A stretch of DNA of 64,000 nt from Heliopora coerulea (GCA_030142905.1 JASJOG010000440.1:108419-172418), one strand, 5' to 3'. Counted from the stretch's first letter, positions 35,145 through 46,954 are shown. The notes: generated by a model from the sequence alone, not told the origin. Program-made: numbers and translations.

Positions 35145-37793
35145 TTTAACGCTATATTAAGGGAGAGAGAGGGTAATTTTGACCTGGTGAATATTTTTGT
35201 TCATACTAAGTCTTATTTTGCATGTCACAAAAGGAGATATCTGTAAAAAGTCGATAATAACCTCAAGCGAATGCTCCTTTTTCATTACGGTACTACTGTA
35301 ACCATGTAGCTACTATACAAAGCGATAAAAAGCTAGTTATGGCACATATACGTCGGTGTGGAAGTTAAACCAATAAATATATAAATGGTGGTGAAATGAA
35401 AGTTACAAGTTTATACGAGAGTCCAAAAGTACTTCGAATCAATGGCAGTTATAAAACTGTTTTCAATTGGCGTTGGTATCAAGTACTTAGGGCGTTCAAC
35501 CCCCCTCTCCTTGCTTCCTATGGCGATGATATATACAAAAAAATATTTGTATATACTAAATTTCGAAATACTAAATAATTAATAATCAGTTTCTAATGTA
35601 GGGCGTTCATATTTCTGTGACTGGAAACTAATTTGTTTACTTATAGTGCTCATATTTTAAGGCATATAGCCAGAGACACTGTTACTAGTTATGATCAGCT
35701 AAAACAAATTATAGGTTTAACATCTTACACAGCATGTTAGTTACAACTTAAGCCCAGTAATTCAAACGTCGAACTTTCACAGAATTTTAAATCAATAAAG
35801 CAATGGATTGTGGAAATTTTACAGACTGGACGATTGGTCGATAGCTAAAGAATAAAAAATAAATAATTGTCGTTATTTTGCTACAACAATTTGAAAGAAC
35901 ATGAATCCAGGGTTTAATTTCTAGCCTAAAAATACCCTCTCTATAAAAAGCGCGATGCCTCCAAAAATTGTGCGGAGCCCCAAAAAGCGCGGAGCCGCTG
36001 GCAAGTCTCCAAGGTGTCTCCCTTCCCCCCATCTTTAATCCGTCACAACTGCGATCAATATTTTGTTTGGAAACGTTCGATATTTCCTACAACCATATCC
36101 AAACATCTGTCGGTCTTACATTTTAGAAAATGGAAATATCTGGAACGAGATGTCAACGGAGACTAGTCAATTGCAAACATTGCTAACTTAGTTTTCAAAA
36201 ACCTCATGCACCAATGGTGATATAAGGAGGTTATATACCTTAAACCTCGGTATCACTTAAACACCTCGTACTCAGTGTATGGCCTTTACAAATGACGAAG
36301 ATAAGTGTACAGAATGTACTAACAGAAAATTAAAAACATGTTAAACATGACTCTTGTCACCATGAAACTTGTTGCGACGGTAAGGTAGTTTGGAAAAGCT
36401 AAATTGGAGAAACAAACGGAAGTTGAATTCGCCACAGTTACCAATGAGTTATATTATTGCAAGTCCGCAACTTGTTGACCAACAAGAATATACGTTCTAA
36501 AATCTTTTGCAGTAAGATATAACTTGTACTATTTCACTCTTAGTTACGCTACACGACTTTACTCGTCAAGGGGCGAGTTCCGGCAAGGAAAGAGTTAATG
36601 GACACTTAGGTATCTCTGGGACAGATATTCTCATATTTGACTCTTGCTCTAATGCGCTAACTTGCTCAAAAGATAAGGCTCTTTATTAAAGACCAAATTA
36701 CCTATAGAAATATCTCCCCACTACAGTTGTATAGCTTATAAATTAACTAGAAAACCGTTAAACCCTCTTAATATGAAACCAAGTAATAGTGACTTGGCAA
36801 AATTCTTTTCAATGTTTCCCTAGAAAAGATTGTTGTTTGCAAACAAAGAGTGGCCAAAGATTTGCGAATTGGTGGGCTCATAGAAAGAATTCTGTCGGAC
36901 AAAACCAACTTATTGACCTGATGTCTATAATTTCGCGGCAACATCTATCGTTTACTATTCACTATGCGCCTATAAATTTTATATTAAGAATATTTCAATT
37001 GCGTTTATAAAACCAGAAGTGTTTACGTAATATGAGTTGGAGTACTAAGTAAAAAAACCCTTTACCAAAAATAGATAATGGCATAAGAAACCGGTATTAG
37101 CTAAAAGGTGCGTAGATACTGTCGGAAAAGTTGATCGAAAGAGTCAATTCTTTCACGGCATGATGTCTCCCCGTTACATATGAAACCTTATCATCTTGAG
37201 TTAGCCTGAATAAAATAATAAAATTAACTTACCATAACGTGTTTCGACAACTTATGAGTAATGTTACTCGCGACTATGTTTAACGCAACAACAGCTGACT
37301 GGTGCAAAGCTTATGCGCTTAACATTCCATTTGTGAATAATTTTCAGGCCTAGTTTACAAGCTGTACGGTCACGAGCCGTATAGAGCTGACACAGTCTTG
37401 TACAGCTTACAAAGCAAGTTACATTAGCCGTACCGACCTAAGCCGTGCTGCATGGTCCAGAACAGTTAAGGTTGAGTTTATAAACCGAGTTGAGGTGAAC
37501 TTTGCCGTGTTGACACGCGCGCTACTCTGTTTCTTGAGGAACACAAATTTGGCGTCCTTTCTTGTACTTTTAACAGGAATTACAGGCAGCAAGCAGCACA
37601 GTCCGGCACAGCTTACAAACAAGGTCTGAGCGAAATTTTGAGGGAGCGACATGTTGCATGAAATATCATCCTTAAAAAATAGGTTCATGCAGGCGTGAAA
37701 GAATCAGTGAGGATTTTTTATTTATTCATTTTAAGCACAACCTATTTCCGTCTTGTGATATTCTGCAAAGAACGTCGTAAGTATAACATCAAA
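35145..37793. other. No gene seen
   Basis: Short frames only. 37345-37630 contains several near-repeats of ACAGCTTACAAA and its complement, perhaps a decayed element. Confidence 0.55.
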
Positions 37794-37806
37794 AATTCGA
37801 GCGAAG

Positions 37807-38536
37807 CAGTTTGATGTTTGAGAAAGACGAGAGCTTGTATATATTGAAGTAGATGAACGATCTTCAAGCTCGATACTCAGAAAATGATATCTGAGCCCCA
37901 GACGGGGATCGAACCCGCAACCTTCTGAGTATCGAGCTTGAAGATCGTTCATCTACTTCAATATATCCAAGCTCTCGTCTTTCTCAAACATCAAACTACT
38001 TAAATCATTATCAATATATAGTGGCTTAGACGCTCTAACCATTGAGCTACCGAGACTCAGATGGCGAGCTAAGTTGCAAATTCGATATATATATGTGCAA
38101 CCTAAGCGGAAGCCACTATATATTGATAATGATTTAAGTAGTTTGATGTTTGAGAAAGACGAGAGCTTGGATATATTGAAGTAGATAAACGATCTTCAAG
38201 CTCGATACTCAGAAGGTTGCGGGTTCGATCCCCGTCTGGGGCTCAGATATCATTTTCTGAGTATCGAGCTTGAAGGTCGTTCATCTACTTCAATATATCC
38301 AAGCTCTCGTCTTTCTCAAACATCAAATTGCTTCAATCATTATAAATATATATAGTGGCTTCCGCTTAGGTCGCACATATATATATATCGAATTTGCAAC
38401 TCAGCTCGCCATCTGAGTCTCGGTAGCTCAATGGTTAGAGCGTCTAACCGGTCATCAGAAGGTTGCGGGTTTGATCCCGTCTGGGGCTCAGTTATTATTT
38501 TCTGAGTATCGAGTTTGAAGATCGTTCATCTACTTC
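37807..38536. mobile_element. Composite of inverted tRNA-derived SINE units with 13 bp TSD
   Basis: Flanked by the identical AATTCGAGCGAAG at 37794-37806 and 38537-38549, so the whole ~730 bp inserted as one unit. Inside, tRNA halves alternate in orientation: minus T-arm (37895-37925), minus 5' half (38030-38062), plus T-arm (38208-38246) and a complete plus tRNA-like unit (38417-38487). The arms GTAGATGAACGATCTTCAAG and GAGAAAGACGAGAGCTTG are repeated in both orientations, forming nested palindromes. Confidence 0.85.
38417..38487 (+). tRNA. tRNA-like unit (SINE head; anticodon loop CCGGTCA)
   Basis: Cloverleaf can be drawn: acceptor GTCTCGG/CTGGGGC (7 bp with G-T pairs), D arm GCTC/GAGC, anticodon arm with loop CCGGTCA and T arm GCGGG/CCCGT around TTTGATC. 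Position 33 would be C instead of the invariant U, and related copies lie in inverted SINE units, so it is most likely a tRNA-derived repeat and not a working tRNA gene (nominal anticodon GGT). Confidence 0.4.
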
Positions 38537-38549
38537 AATTCGAGCGAAG

Positions 38550-40654
38550 TTGTTTGGTGCGGTAAGAGGGTCTCAGGTGCCTAAGGCTCTCCTTGTATCC
38601 GCTTATATCGATCTAAAATCTGAACAGAAGCATATTTTGCCGTACCAGTTCTTTTGGAGCGTTGTTTAATGCAGCGGAGTACACCAGAAGTCGAAGATTT
38701 CTCCTGGAGAAACTAGTGTGGGACGTTCATTAATAAAACAACGTGACTCGTTCGCGAGCTTTGATTGGTTCATGCCCGTGTTTGGATAAGAGTATCTAAA
38801 CACGGAAAATTTCCAGCCAAAAGTGTACTGAAGTTTGTTTTGCACGTTTAGTCTTGTCATTTTATGAAAGAAACACGTACAGACTTATGTGTGTTTGTAT
38901 ACTGTGATTCAAACAGTATGTTGCTGGACTTTCAAACAGCTTTAAAAAAATACGTTTGTTTTTCCTCTTTGTCACTATGTTGAAGTGGCTTCGCTTTCTT
39001 GAGCAGGGCTCGATGTTCTTAAGCTTGGCTCTGATTGGTAGTTGATGATTGCCGGGAGGATTGCTTACTTCATCGTTGTGTTTAACAAGTTAACTTCTTT
39101 TCATCTGCCATTATTTTATAACAGAAATACCAAATGGATTCCCTTGTTTGCATACTGTGATTCGAAAAGCTAAAAACACTCGTCAAGTGGCTCATGTTTT
39201 TGTTCGCTTTTCTCAAGTCTCACAAGATTCTGCGAGTTTGGATCACAGTATCCAAACACGGGAATCCATTTGGTATTTCTTAAATGATTACAGAGCACAG
39301 AAAATAGAATGTTGCGTTTCCTTAAGTTGCGGAGTAAATAATGGAAAGTGTGTTGCTACGAAACGTTACTCGACGTGCCACTCTGCACGTATTTCTTCAA
39401 CATGGCTGTGTGACTATTAATACCCTAACATGAAAAAATTGTTTTACTAACCTTGTTGAAACTTTAGAGATCCTGGGACGTGTTTCACAAAGGAAGCAGA
39501 CAAGTTGGCGCCAAACTTTTGCCAGTCTTTTGTTTTAGAGCCATCAGCCCAATCTGTAATACTCTTACAAACAATGAAAGGCACTCCTAGGCCAATCAAC
39601 CCTGAAGTAAACGAGGTAAAAAGAAACGTCAACTATGATGCATTTGTCACAGTGTTTCGACTTCAGCCCCTTAGGTGGCAACTTCCCGGGGGGTCTCCCT
39701 TGACATGTAAAGTTGTCTGGCATTAGACAGTTAAATATAAGTAGCAGAATAGCTAGAGTGCCACATAAAGGGATAAGGACAAAGTTCCCAAGGGTCGTAG
39801 ATCTTATGTTGTGGATCGTTTGAAATTTTGATGCTGCAGCGCGTTGCATGATGGTCAGAATAGTTAATATCTCCACACCCGTATCTCCGACCACGTGGGA
39901 ATTTCTGCTGTAAGTGGTAAAAATTCTGTCAACCTGTCAGATTTCACCGTGATAATGGTCACCATGTTTGAACCGATAATTTCACTACCCTTATTTCTTC
40001 TTGCTTTTCTTCCATCTGTGACTTCCTGAACAGAGAAAGCCTGCTTAATGAAAAACCTTATCCTACTTTCAATTGTAATAATTTGCCTCTTCTCATCACT
40101 TCTGACATCTTTTCGCATTCCGTTTCATCTCAAACGCGAAATTTTGTTGATTAACCAGTAACAATATCTTTATATATATATGTCTAGTCTTTGTCACATT
40201 TTACGTCATTGCCTACAGATGTTGCGTCAAATACAGAGAAACATGATGGCTTTGATAACGTTTTCCACAATTATATGCCTTTTCTACGTACTCTTTGACT
40301 TGACTTTGATCTTCATACTTAACTTATATAAAGAGTAGTTCGGAACTCACGTGCACTACTTGGAATAAAAACTCAAGATCTGACCCAAAGTATCGGAGAC
40401 AAAGATATAGAGAGATAGAGTGACGGATATAGACGATGAGACAGAGACAGACAGACAAACAGAGGTGTAGAGTGAGAGACATCATGAGAGTGATCTTGGC
40501 AGTTAATAATCTGATATTCAATCCGAATATAAAAATCAATGCCCGGCAAATCATGATGAAGCCATGATCACAAACTTTGAGTTTAAAGTAATTTAATGCT
40601 TACATTTTGTTGCAACTGGCAGTATCGCCAGAGCGAGTGTGACATAATATTTAA
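38550..40654. other. Non-coding; hairpin and purine-rich tract
   Basis: 39122-39281 is a hairpin whose arms share GAAATACCAAATGGATTCCC and ATACTGTGAT. 40385-40480 is a GA/CA-rich low-complexity tract. Overlapping frames on both strands at 39447-39900 are of similar length and neither is convincing. Confidence 0.5.
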
Positions 40655-42352
40655 AGTGCTTATCCCGTCTGCGAGGATTTTATATATTTGCATTCTTTTT
40701 ATACATATGCATTCTGATTAAAAACGTAACATATCATGCTTTGCGACAGTTTCATCTTCATGGAGATTTTCAAGGTCAAAGTTTGCAATTTGTGCTGTTC
40801 GGTCTTGAGAAAAAACACTGGAACTACTTACCAGAAATGACGTTAAAGTGGAAACGAATGAGAACTGCAATAAGTATTTACCTAGCGCAAGGTCAGGTTT
40901 CTGTTTGAATAGCTCGATTTTCGTTTCGAAGAATTGCTCCAAATTGTTCGGGAAAATGCAGAAACATTTCAAGTATGCCTTCTTCACCTTCGAGTACAGA
41001 TTATAGCCGAAACGACCCAGAGAAAGACGTCATTGAGGTTGAAGGGGGACGCACGACAAATTACGTATCCAACAATGATGCTGACGATAATGTCTAACCT
41101 TACAAAGGAAAACCTCTGGCGTACGAAGAATGGATGTCCCGTCATTGCGAAGAAAGAACTGCGGAACAAGAGCGCTTAGAAGTACGTCGGAGTCGGTTAG
41201 AAAGGTCAGAAACAGTGGATAACTACAATCAGTATAATTCGACTGGACACCTCACCAAATCATTACTCAATCCCAAAAATGTCACAAATCGAACATATCC
41301 TCCCCTCCCCTACTTCAATGTTGTTTGGTAACAAGGAATAATCAGTCTCGGCTCTAAGAATCCCACAAAATTCCCCATTGTTCGCCACTCAACATTGAAA
41401 AAGGGGAAGGAGGAAACGCAGGTAGTTACTAGGGATTCGTGTCCCGCTAATAAAGTCACTGATTGTTGCATGTGAGACTGTCACTATGTTTCTCTTCAGT
41501 CATGAATGTAGCGATATTTTAGCACAATCCCTTGTAAGCGAAGATCGAGGCGAGAATCGTAATCTTAGAATAAATAAAAGTGCATAGCACCATACACGGT
41601 TGTGTATTTTCAAGCTAACTCATTTGGTTGACAATAACTTTGAAATTGAGTCGAAATATCATCTCATCATTGTCTCTATCTTGTCTTTTATACAACTTAA
41701 AATTCACTGCCTAGTAAGGGAGGAACCAGGCGGGAATCGTAGTTTTTGAATAAATATAAGTACACAGCCCAATAAATACCGTGCACGGAATACCAGCTGA
41801 GTTGGTTTGACAATACAAAACCGTGTATGCAGCAGGACACATATTTACTCGAAGATTACGATTCCTGCCTGGTTCTTCGCTTACTAGATATTGTGGTAAA
41901 ATATTGATACATTCAAGACTAAAGAGAAACATAGTGACGTTCTCACATACTAGTTATCCACTGTTTCTGACCTTTCTAACCGACTCCGAGGTAATGTAAG
42001 TGCTCTTCTTCCGCAGTCCTTTCTTTGTAATTACGGGAATTTCTGAATGTTTCTGAACAATTCTGAGTGATTCTTCGAAACAAAAATCGATTTTTTCAAA
42101 CATAAACCGAACCTTGCGCTAGGTAGATCACTTCCTGCTGCTCTCAATCGTTCCCACTTTGACCTCATTTCCGGTAAGTAGTTACCAGTGTTTTTCTCAC
42201 TGCCAAAGTACTAAATTGCAAACTTTCACCTCGAAAATCTCCATGAAGATGAAATTGTCGAAAAGCAAGATATATTAGTTTTTTATCTGACAAATCCAAA
42301 GAATGCAAATATACATAAAATCCCCACACGCGCAGTAGGTACTTTAAGGAGA
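40655..42352. mobile_element. Large foldback (inverted-repeat) element
   Basis: The right arm (41850-42352) is the complement of the left arm (40655-41560): e.g. GTTTCTGACCTTTCTAACCG at 41960 against its complement at 41195, and the ATGAAGATGAAATTGTCG block at 42244 against the left copy near 40740. The left arm carries two extra segments of ~145 bp (about 40983-41128) and ~235 bp (about 41229-41465) absent from the right. Around the centre a ~100 bp module occurs twice direct and once inverted (41534, 41712, 41890). Confidence 0.75.
40976..41224 (+). pseudogene. Acidic/charged coding remnant in the left foldback arm
   Basis: Frame from 40976 reads MPSSPSSTDYSRNDPEKDVI and on to NNDADDNV, then TAA (41094-41096), after which the same frame continues PYKGKPLAYEEWMSRHCEER and EVRRSRLERSETVDNY. 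The acidic-then-basic pattern with an intact frame on either side of one stop suggests a decayed protein-coding exon carried by the foldback. It resembles short charged N-termini found in cnidarian multigene families, but no family is assigned. Confidence 0.4.
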
Positions 42353-42938
42353 ATCAAATTTATATTACAGTCAAGGAAGAGGGATATCGTATTACAAAGG
42401 TGACACTATGAGGCATCACCGAGTAAATTAAAATAAAGAAAGAAGGATAAAACTTATATTAGAGATGAGAGAAGGTGCTGTTTGTTGCCTGTCTAATTTC
42501 TTTCCTTTCCAGGTCAAGGACCGTGTTCCTTGTGGTCTAAGATCACACATTGTTTGTTTGTTCGTGTCAATGCTGTAATGCAATGTGTGTCGAGAAAACT
42601 TGTCGACACATCCATACGCGTATCTCTGACCACAAAGGAATTTCGGTTACACGACAGAAGAAACCCAACAATCCTTCTTTCTCAAGCATTTTGTCTCATC
42701 ACCGCGAAACTGGTCACCCCATATCCTTCAATGATTTTAGTATTCTTTCTTCCTGTTCCTCTAGTTTTGAGCTTCTCCCACGAGAAAACATTCTCACTAA
42801 AGAAATCAAACTTTCTCTCAAACCTAATATAAGTTCCATCTCTCTTTCCTAATTTTAATTTACTCAGTGATGCCTCTGGGTGTTACTTTGTAATTCGATA
42901 TAGCTCGTCCTTGACTATAATATAAATGTGATTCTCCT
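42343..42938 (+). mobile_element. PLE relic between ~95 bp inverted repeats
   Basis: TTAAGGAGAATCAAATTTAT (from 42344) is mirrored at 42919-42938, with inverted similarity through GGCATCAC.GAGTAAATTAAAAT. The enclosed frame is the C-terminus of a Penelope-like element. Confidence 0.65.
42541..42852 (+). pseudogene. PLE GIY-YIG domain fragment
   Basis: The frame CSCQCCNAMCVEKTCRHIHT, followed by RISDHKGISVTRQKKPNNPS, GHPISFNDFSILSS and RENILTKEIKLSLKPNISS, matches the order seen in PLE GIY-YIG domains: CxxC inside the motif, a degraded YVGKT (here CVEKT), then the RxxxH helix and a C-terminal glutamate-containing RE. The N-terminal GIY half is disrupted by a stop (42538). The RT part is missing, so this is a dead fragment. 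Confidence 0.7.
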
Positions 42939-42995
42939 TAACTATATTGTCACACCAGCTCTGACGATATTGCGAGATGGAACAAAATATAAGCA

Positions 42996-43430
42996 TTAAA
43001 ATATTTTAAATTCAAATTTTATGCTCATGGCTTTATTCCCCTTGTTTTGCTGGGCCTTAATTTTCATATTCAAATTACGGTTCACACCTGGTTCGTCAAT
43101 GCCCACTAATCTGCTATTCTTGCATATGCCTTCACTTTCTATTTCTCCACCAAGAGCTTCGCGGTACATTGTTTTTAACTCCAATCTACGTTTTGCATTG
43201 TCGATAAGTTCAGGACCGGATAGAATTGTACCTGTGTGGACCTTATAGGAAAGTTCGCTGAGTTGCGAATTCCAGCCATTTTGTCCATCTTTAAAAAGTT
43301 TGAAAAGTTCGCTATTCACTGAATAGTTGTCGCCTCTTGGAGTTTCTGAGCCATCCGCATTGACGCGAACTTGGGAATATCTTTGAATGTTCCGAGATAT
43401 CAGTAGGTCGCCTAGGTTTTGCTTTTCTTC
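42996..43430 (-). CDS. Unidentified C-terminal exon near the ROCO gene
   Basis: Minus frame after a possible acceptor (TTGTTGGAAG ending near 43428) reads KQNLGDLLISRNIQRYSQVR, then SELFKLFKDGQNGWNSQLSE and RRLELKTMYREALGGEIESE, ending KFEFKIF with TAG/TAA at ~42996. About 140 codons with good amino-acid balance and no recognised domain. It lies ~640 bp downstream of the ROC-COR exon on the same strand, whose sequence meets a GTAAAT donor near 44070, so it could be the same gene's last exon; this is inference. Confidence 0.4.
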   Translation of the reverse strand, partial: EEKQNLGDLLISRNIQRYSQVRVNADGSETPRGDNYSVNSELFKLFKDGQNGWNSQLSELSYKVHTGTILSGPELIDNAKRRLELKTMYREALGGEIESEGICKNSRLVGIDEPGVNRNLNMKIKAQQNKGNKAMSIKFEFKIF

Positions 43431-43659
43431 CAACAAACCAAAGCACACCCCGAGACAAATATATAGATATATATACCAAAGTCAGTCTAGGTCTGACTTT
43501 GGGTTTGCGTGAACACTTGCAGACACTAGACTGAAAGAAGATTTGACCAGGGTTGGTGACTTTTCCAGGGTTCGCATCCAATCGTGTAAACACAACGTAA
43601 AGTTAAAATCAAAACACAACCTATAGATGTTCGTTAGACGTTTGTCAACCTCAAATTAA

Positions 43660-43870
43660 CCTAAGAAAAAGAATTGAGAAGTCCCAGACGGGGACGAGGT
43701 TCATTTGAGCTTGACGAATGTCTGACCAACATCTATGGATATCTCCTAGCTCAAACATTCCTAATATCAGTCGTAAAACACAACCTACTTTTATTACTCT
43801 TATTAAACCTGAATGAAACAATACAAATTGGATTGAATGAAACAATACAAAAAGATTTTGCAGGGCGTGG
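43660..43870. repeat. SINE remnant and short tandem duplication
   Basis: GTCCCAGACGGGGACGAG and GAGCTTGACGAATGTC (43681-43725) match parts of the tRNA-SINE units at 25.4 and 37.9 kb. GAATGAAACAATACAA is duplicated at 43812 and 43836. Confidence 0.55.
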
Positions 43871-44070
43871 TTAGTATCTCCTCGGTAGTCTTAAATTAAC
43901 TAAATTAACCTCTCCAAAGACGTGCAACGGTAAAGAAAGGATTCAAATTTGCAAAGCCAGCAATTATAAGTCTTCCGTAGAATGTAATGCATTAGCAAAT
44001 TAAAGTATACCAAAACAGAGAACTAATTTAACGATGAAGCCAAACAATACGTGCGGTTTATTATTTACCT

Positions 44071-45901
44071 GTGCACAGTCATGGTTTCACGCGCTCCCAG
44101 AACATATCGATAGTTCTAAATTGTTTCCATATTGACAAGCACGATTTTCAGGCTGTTGCTGCCACTCATCCAACGACCAGAAATGACCACGCTCGTCATG
44201 CTTGCATCCGACGATGTTATGTTGGTAACATTTCTCTTTCTCCTGAGTAAGCAGAACATTTGAAGACGAACTTAGGTTCTATCTCACAGCAGAAATTATA
44301 CTCGGCAGAGTTAATCTCTTCAAAACAACTCATAAGAGATTTCCACAGATGACGAAGGAAGAACCCAAGATCTTCCTGACTGACATTTCTGGGGACTACA
44401 CCAACTTTGATTTTCTCGCACAGCTTTATCAGATAAATGTTATGTTCACCATCACGTGATTTAACTGTAATCAAAGTGTAGTTGGAAAACAACTGAGGCT
44501 CTTGTATGATTAAGCTGCCGCGGAATTTGTTGATAAGCGCCACCTGGACTCGGACATATACTCCAATTGGAAGATGATTGTTGTGAAATTCTACGAACAC
44601 TGGGGCAACTGGGCTTGACGAAAGCTTCTCTTCTATTTCCTCACCTTTTACCACAATAGGGGCCACGGTTGGCACAAAGAAGCCTGCTTTTCCGGTATGT
44701 GCCCATTCGCAAATTAGGCTGAATCTTGTCATCATCTCCATCAGAAGTTCTCCATGCGGGTGGCCATGAAAGAAATCTTTCATCAAAATACCTTTGGACT
44801 GAAGGTACTTTATATACGGTGACGTAATGGCGTTTTTGTCTTCGGGGATTGTGATTACATCCGTGAAAAGCTTCATAACCCATGAAAGATTCAGCACGAC
44901 AGAATCGGATCCGGTATGATGGACTAATGCTCCACGACGGTGAAAAAATTTCAAGGCTTCGTCGACTGCCTTCACATCGCAGACTTTGGCGACTTCTTTG
45001 GCTTGTTGCAAAGAAATACACTTCTCCCTCTCGGACATCTGGCTAAGAGCTGCTTCAAAATTTAGCCAGTTAAGCGGGAAGTCATCTTGACTGTCAAGGA
45101 TGATCTGGCACAGTTCATAAAGCCTTTTTCGAAGTTTTCTAATATCCGTCCCAGATCTTTCAGATAATGTATTGTCGATTACGAATGGCTCGACAAAAAC
45201 ATGACCACTTGCTTTCTCGTGAGCAGCTTCTTTGATTCTTGTCTTGACTTCGTCAAGATCGCCATGAAATTGATCACTGTTGGTTAGAGCAATCAAAACT
45301 GGAGGAAGAGCAAATTTGGGGACCTTTTTTTTTAGCACGTCCTCCTAGGTTGTCCAAGGCTGTTAACCACATCAACAAATAATCCAAGTTAGTGATCACC
45401 ATAGAATTGGGTAAATTTGTTTGCTTTCCGGTGAGCTTGGATTTGAATCGTGGATGGGCAGGGTCGTCAAGAGGTTTGGTCAGGTCGTTTTTCAGAGCAT
45501 ACGGGCATTCCAGTTTAAGAAAACACTGATGTGTTTCATAAAAAATGCTTTGCCCTGCCAAATCATGAACGGCGACACGAGTAGGTGGTATATTCTCCTT
45601 GGAAGTTTTGACGAATGACCATATTTTATCCCCACTTAGTCGTGAGTACGAAAGACCTGCATCGTGATCTTGTAATTGTGGCTCATTTCCCCGTGACTTA
45701 AATAATCCACCAAGACAGGAAAAAATGCTTGGTTCGGGTCGTAAATGTAATGGATCTTTCTTGACTATCTCATCAGCTTGTTTGACAAGTTGCTTTTCAA
45801 CTTCACTCTTACCATTCATAAATTGATTGTTTTGTGTCTTCCAAGGCTCTTCTGTGTTTTCTGCTGTTAACTCGACGATTTCTACATTTATACCAACAGT
45901 A
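44071..45901 (-). pseudogene. ROC-COR (ROCO family) protein exon, frameshifted
   Basis: From a possible acceptor at 45902, STVGIN.. gives the Roc switch I/G2 region; VAVHDLAGQSIFYETHQCF holds the G3 motif DxxGQ; LIALTNSDQF the G4 region. The COR domain follows (LNWLNFEAALSQMSEREKC, FHRRGALVHH, LNLSWVMKLFTDVITIPED), ending in a cysteine-rich tail. Roc GTPases fused to COR act as dimeric scaffolds in signalling and innate immunity. The P-loop (G1) is not seen, so an upstream exon is missing or lost. One extra A in a run of nine (45325-45333) breaks the frame in the middle; a second shift at ~44222 and TGA near 44090 affect only the tail. The first may be an assembly error, so a functional gene is possible. 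Confidence 0.75.
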
Positions 45902-46625
45902 CTTGGGATTTGACGTCGTTATCAATGGTCTGTCTACGTTAGAACTCAGCGTTATTTAAACAATTGCCAGTTTAGAGTTATAGACAAAGCGCCAGTTTGT
46001 AGTGCCACTGAGTAAGAGTTGCCGCAGTTAGTGTATAAGGTATTGTCTATTAATTCTAATTTTGATATGTAAAAATTGTCATTGTGTCCTAACGTTTACG
46101 TTTAAAATTCTGAGTCAGTTTGACGGTAGACTACAGTCGACAGACAGGAATTGACAATACAAGAAGAACTCTACCGACAAAACCATTTATGACCCCAAGG
46201 TGAACAAGAAAAAGTGATAAAAACGACTTTCAAATTAATAATCGTTTATTAAAAACACTCTCGTGTACTAACCCACAACGGCCTATAAAGCCTTGCTACT
46301 CCTGCAACATCTTAAAATAATCGTCAAAAATTCTAGTTATTAAAGAAAGTGAAGATATCAAATTTTCAACAAAAATAACCATACAAATAAAAGTCCATGT
46401 TCTATGGTACAATAAAAGAAGCAACGTTTCTCATATAATGAGCGTGACAAATCATGAAGCTAGTGTCTATCAGTGTTTTTTTCGTTAACACATCAGGTGT
46501 TTTCAATAATAATTAGACTCGACCGCTGTTGCTTATATAGTCACGGCTTTGCTTACTTGGTCAAGGATTTGTTTATATGGCGTACCACATCGAACAATTT
46601 TTTTCAGACTCTAATTTTACAGATA
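45902..46625. other. Intergenic or intron; no gene seen
   Basis: No frame with a P-loop (GxxxxGKS/T) could be found on the minus strand, so the expected first Roc exon is not here in recognisable form. Confidence 0.5.
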
Positions 46626-46954
46626 CTAGTCAATCTTAAGGTTTGCAGTTTTATAGATCTTGTCGTATTCTCCGCTCAGCACTTCCTTTGATAGGTTGTC
46701 CTGGCCAACCTCCTTGAGAGCATCAGCCAGCTCTTTCCTAGTTCCTCCTCTTTCGTCATATTGGGTAAGCATGGTCAGCGCCTTCGATGTTTCATCCTCA
46801 CCACGTCGGGAATGAAGGATATTGTCAATTTCATACGTTTCGAATCGCTTTGTCTGGTAGGCTAATCTCCTCCATGTGCAGGGAATTCTTTGAGATATTT
46901 TTTCAATTTCATCTAGTTGTAATTGACATGGCGGTTGTTGTCCTTTTTGCGGTT
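46626..46954 (-). CDS. Death-domain terminal exon
   Basis: Acceptor TTACTTCTGATTTCATCAG at 46955 is followed by 109 codons to TAG (46626-46628). After a Gln/Pro-rich start comes a death-fold pattern: LDEIEKISQRIPCTWRRLAY, TYEIDNILHSRRGEDETSKA and LTQYDERGGTRKELADALKE, then LSGEYDKI. The WRRLA helix, the ExTSKAL helix and GGTRKELADALK match DEATH domains, which mediate homotypic signalling contacts. Being terminal and upstream of the ROC-COR exon on the same strand, it is probably the 3' end of a neighbouring gene; earlier exons are not found. There is no ATG-led frame, so it is easily missed. Confidence 0.75.

Noticed and set aside
39447..39900. Overlapping frames on both strands, one with a hydrophobic stretch
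   Set aside because: Neither strand shows splice borders or a known domain, and the two readings exclude each other.
41641..41665. Third hammerhead-like motif near GAGTCGAAATATC
   Set aside because: Only the 3' half matches; CUGANGA and stem II are missing.
44641..45021. 126-codon minus frame inside the ROCO exon
   Set aside because: Alternative frame of the ROC-COR coding sequence.
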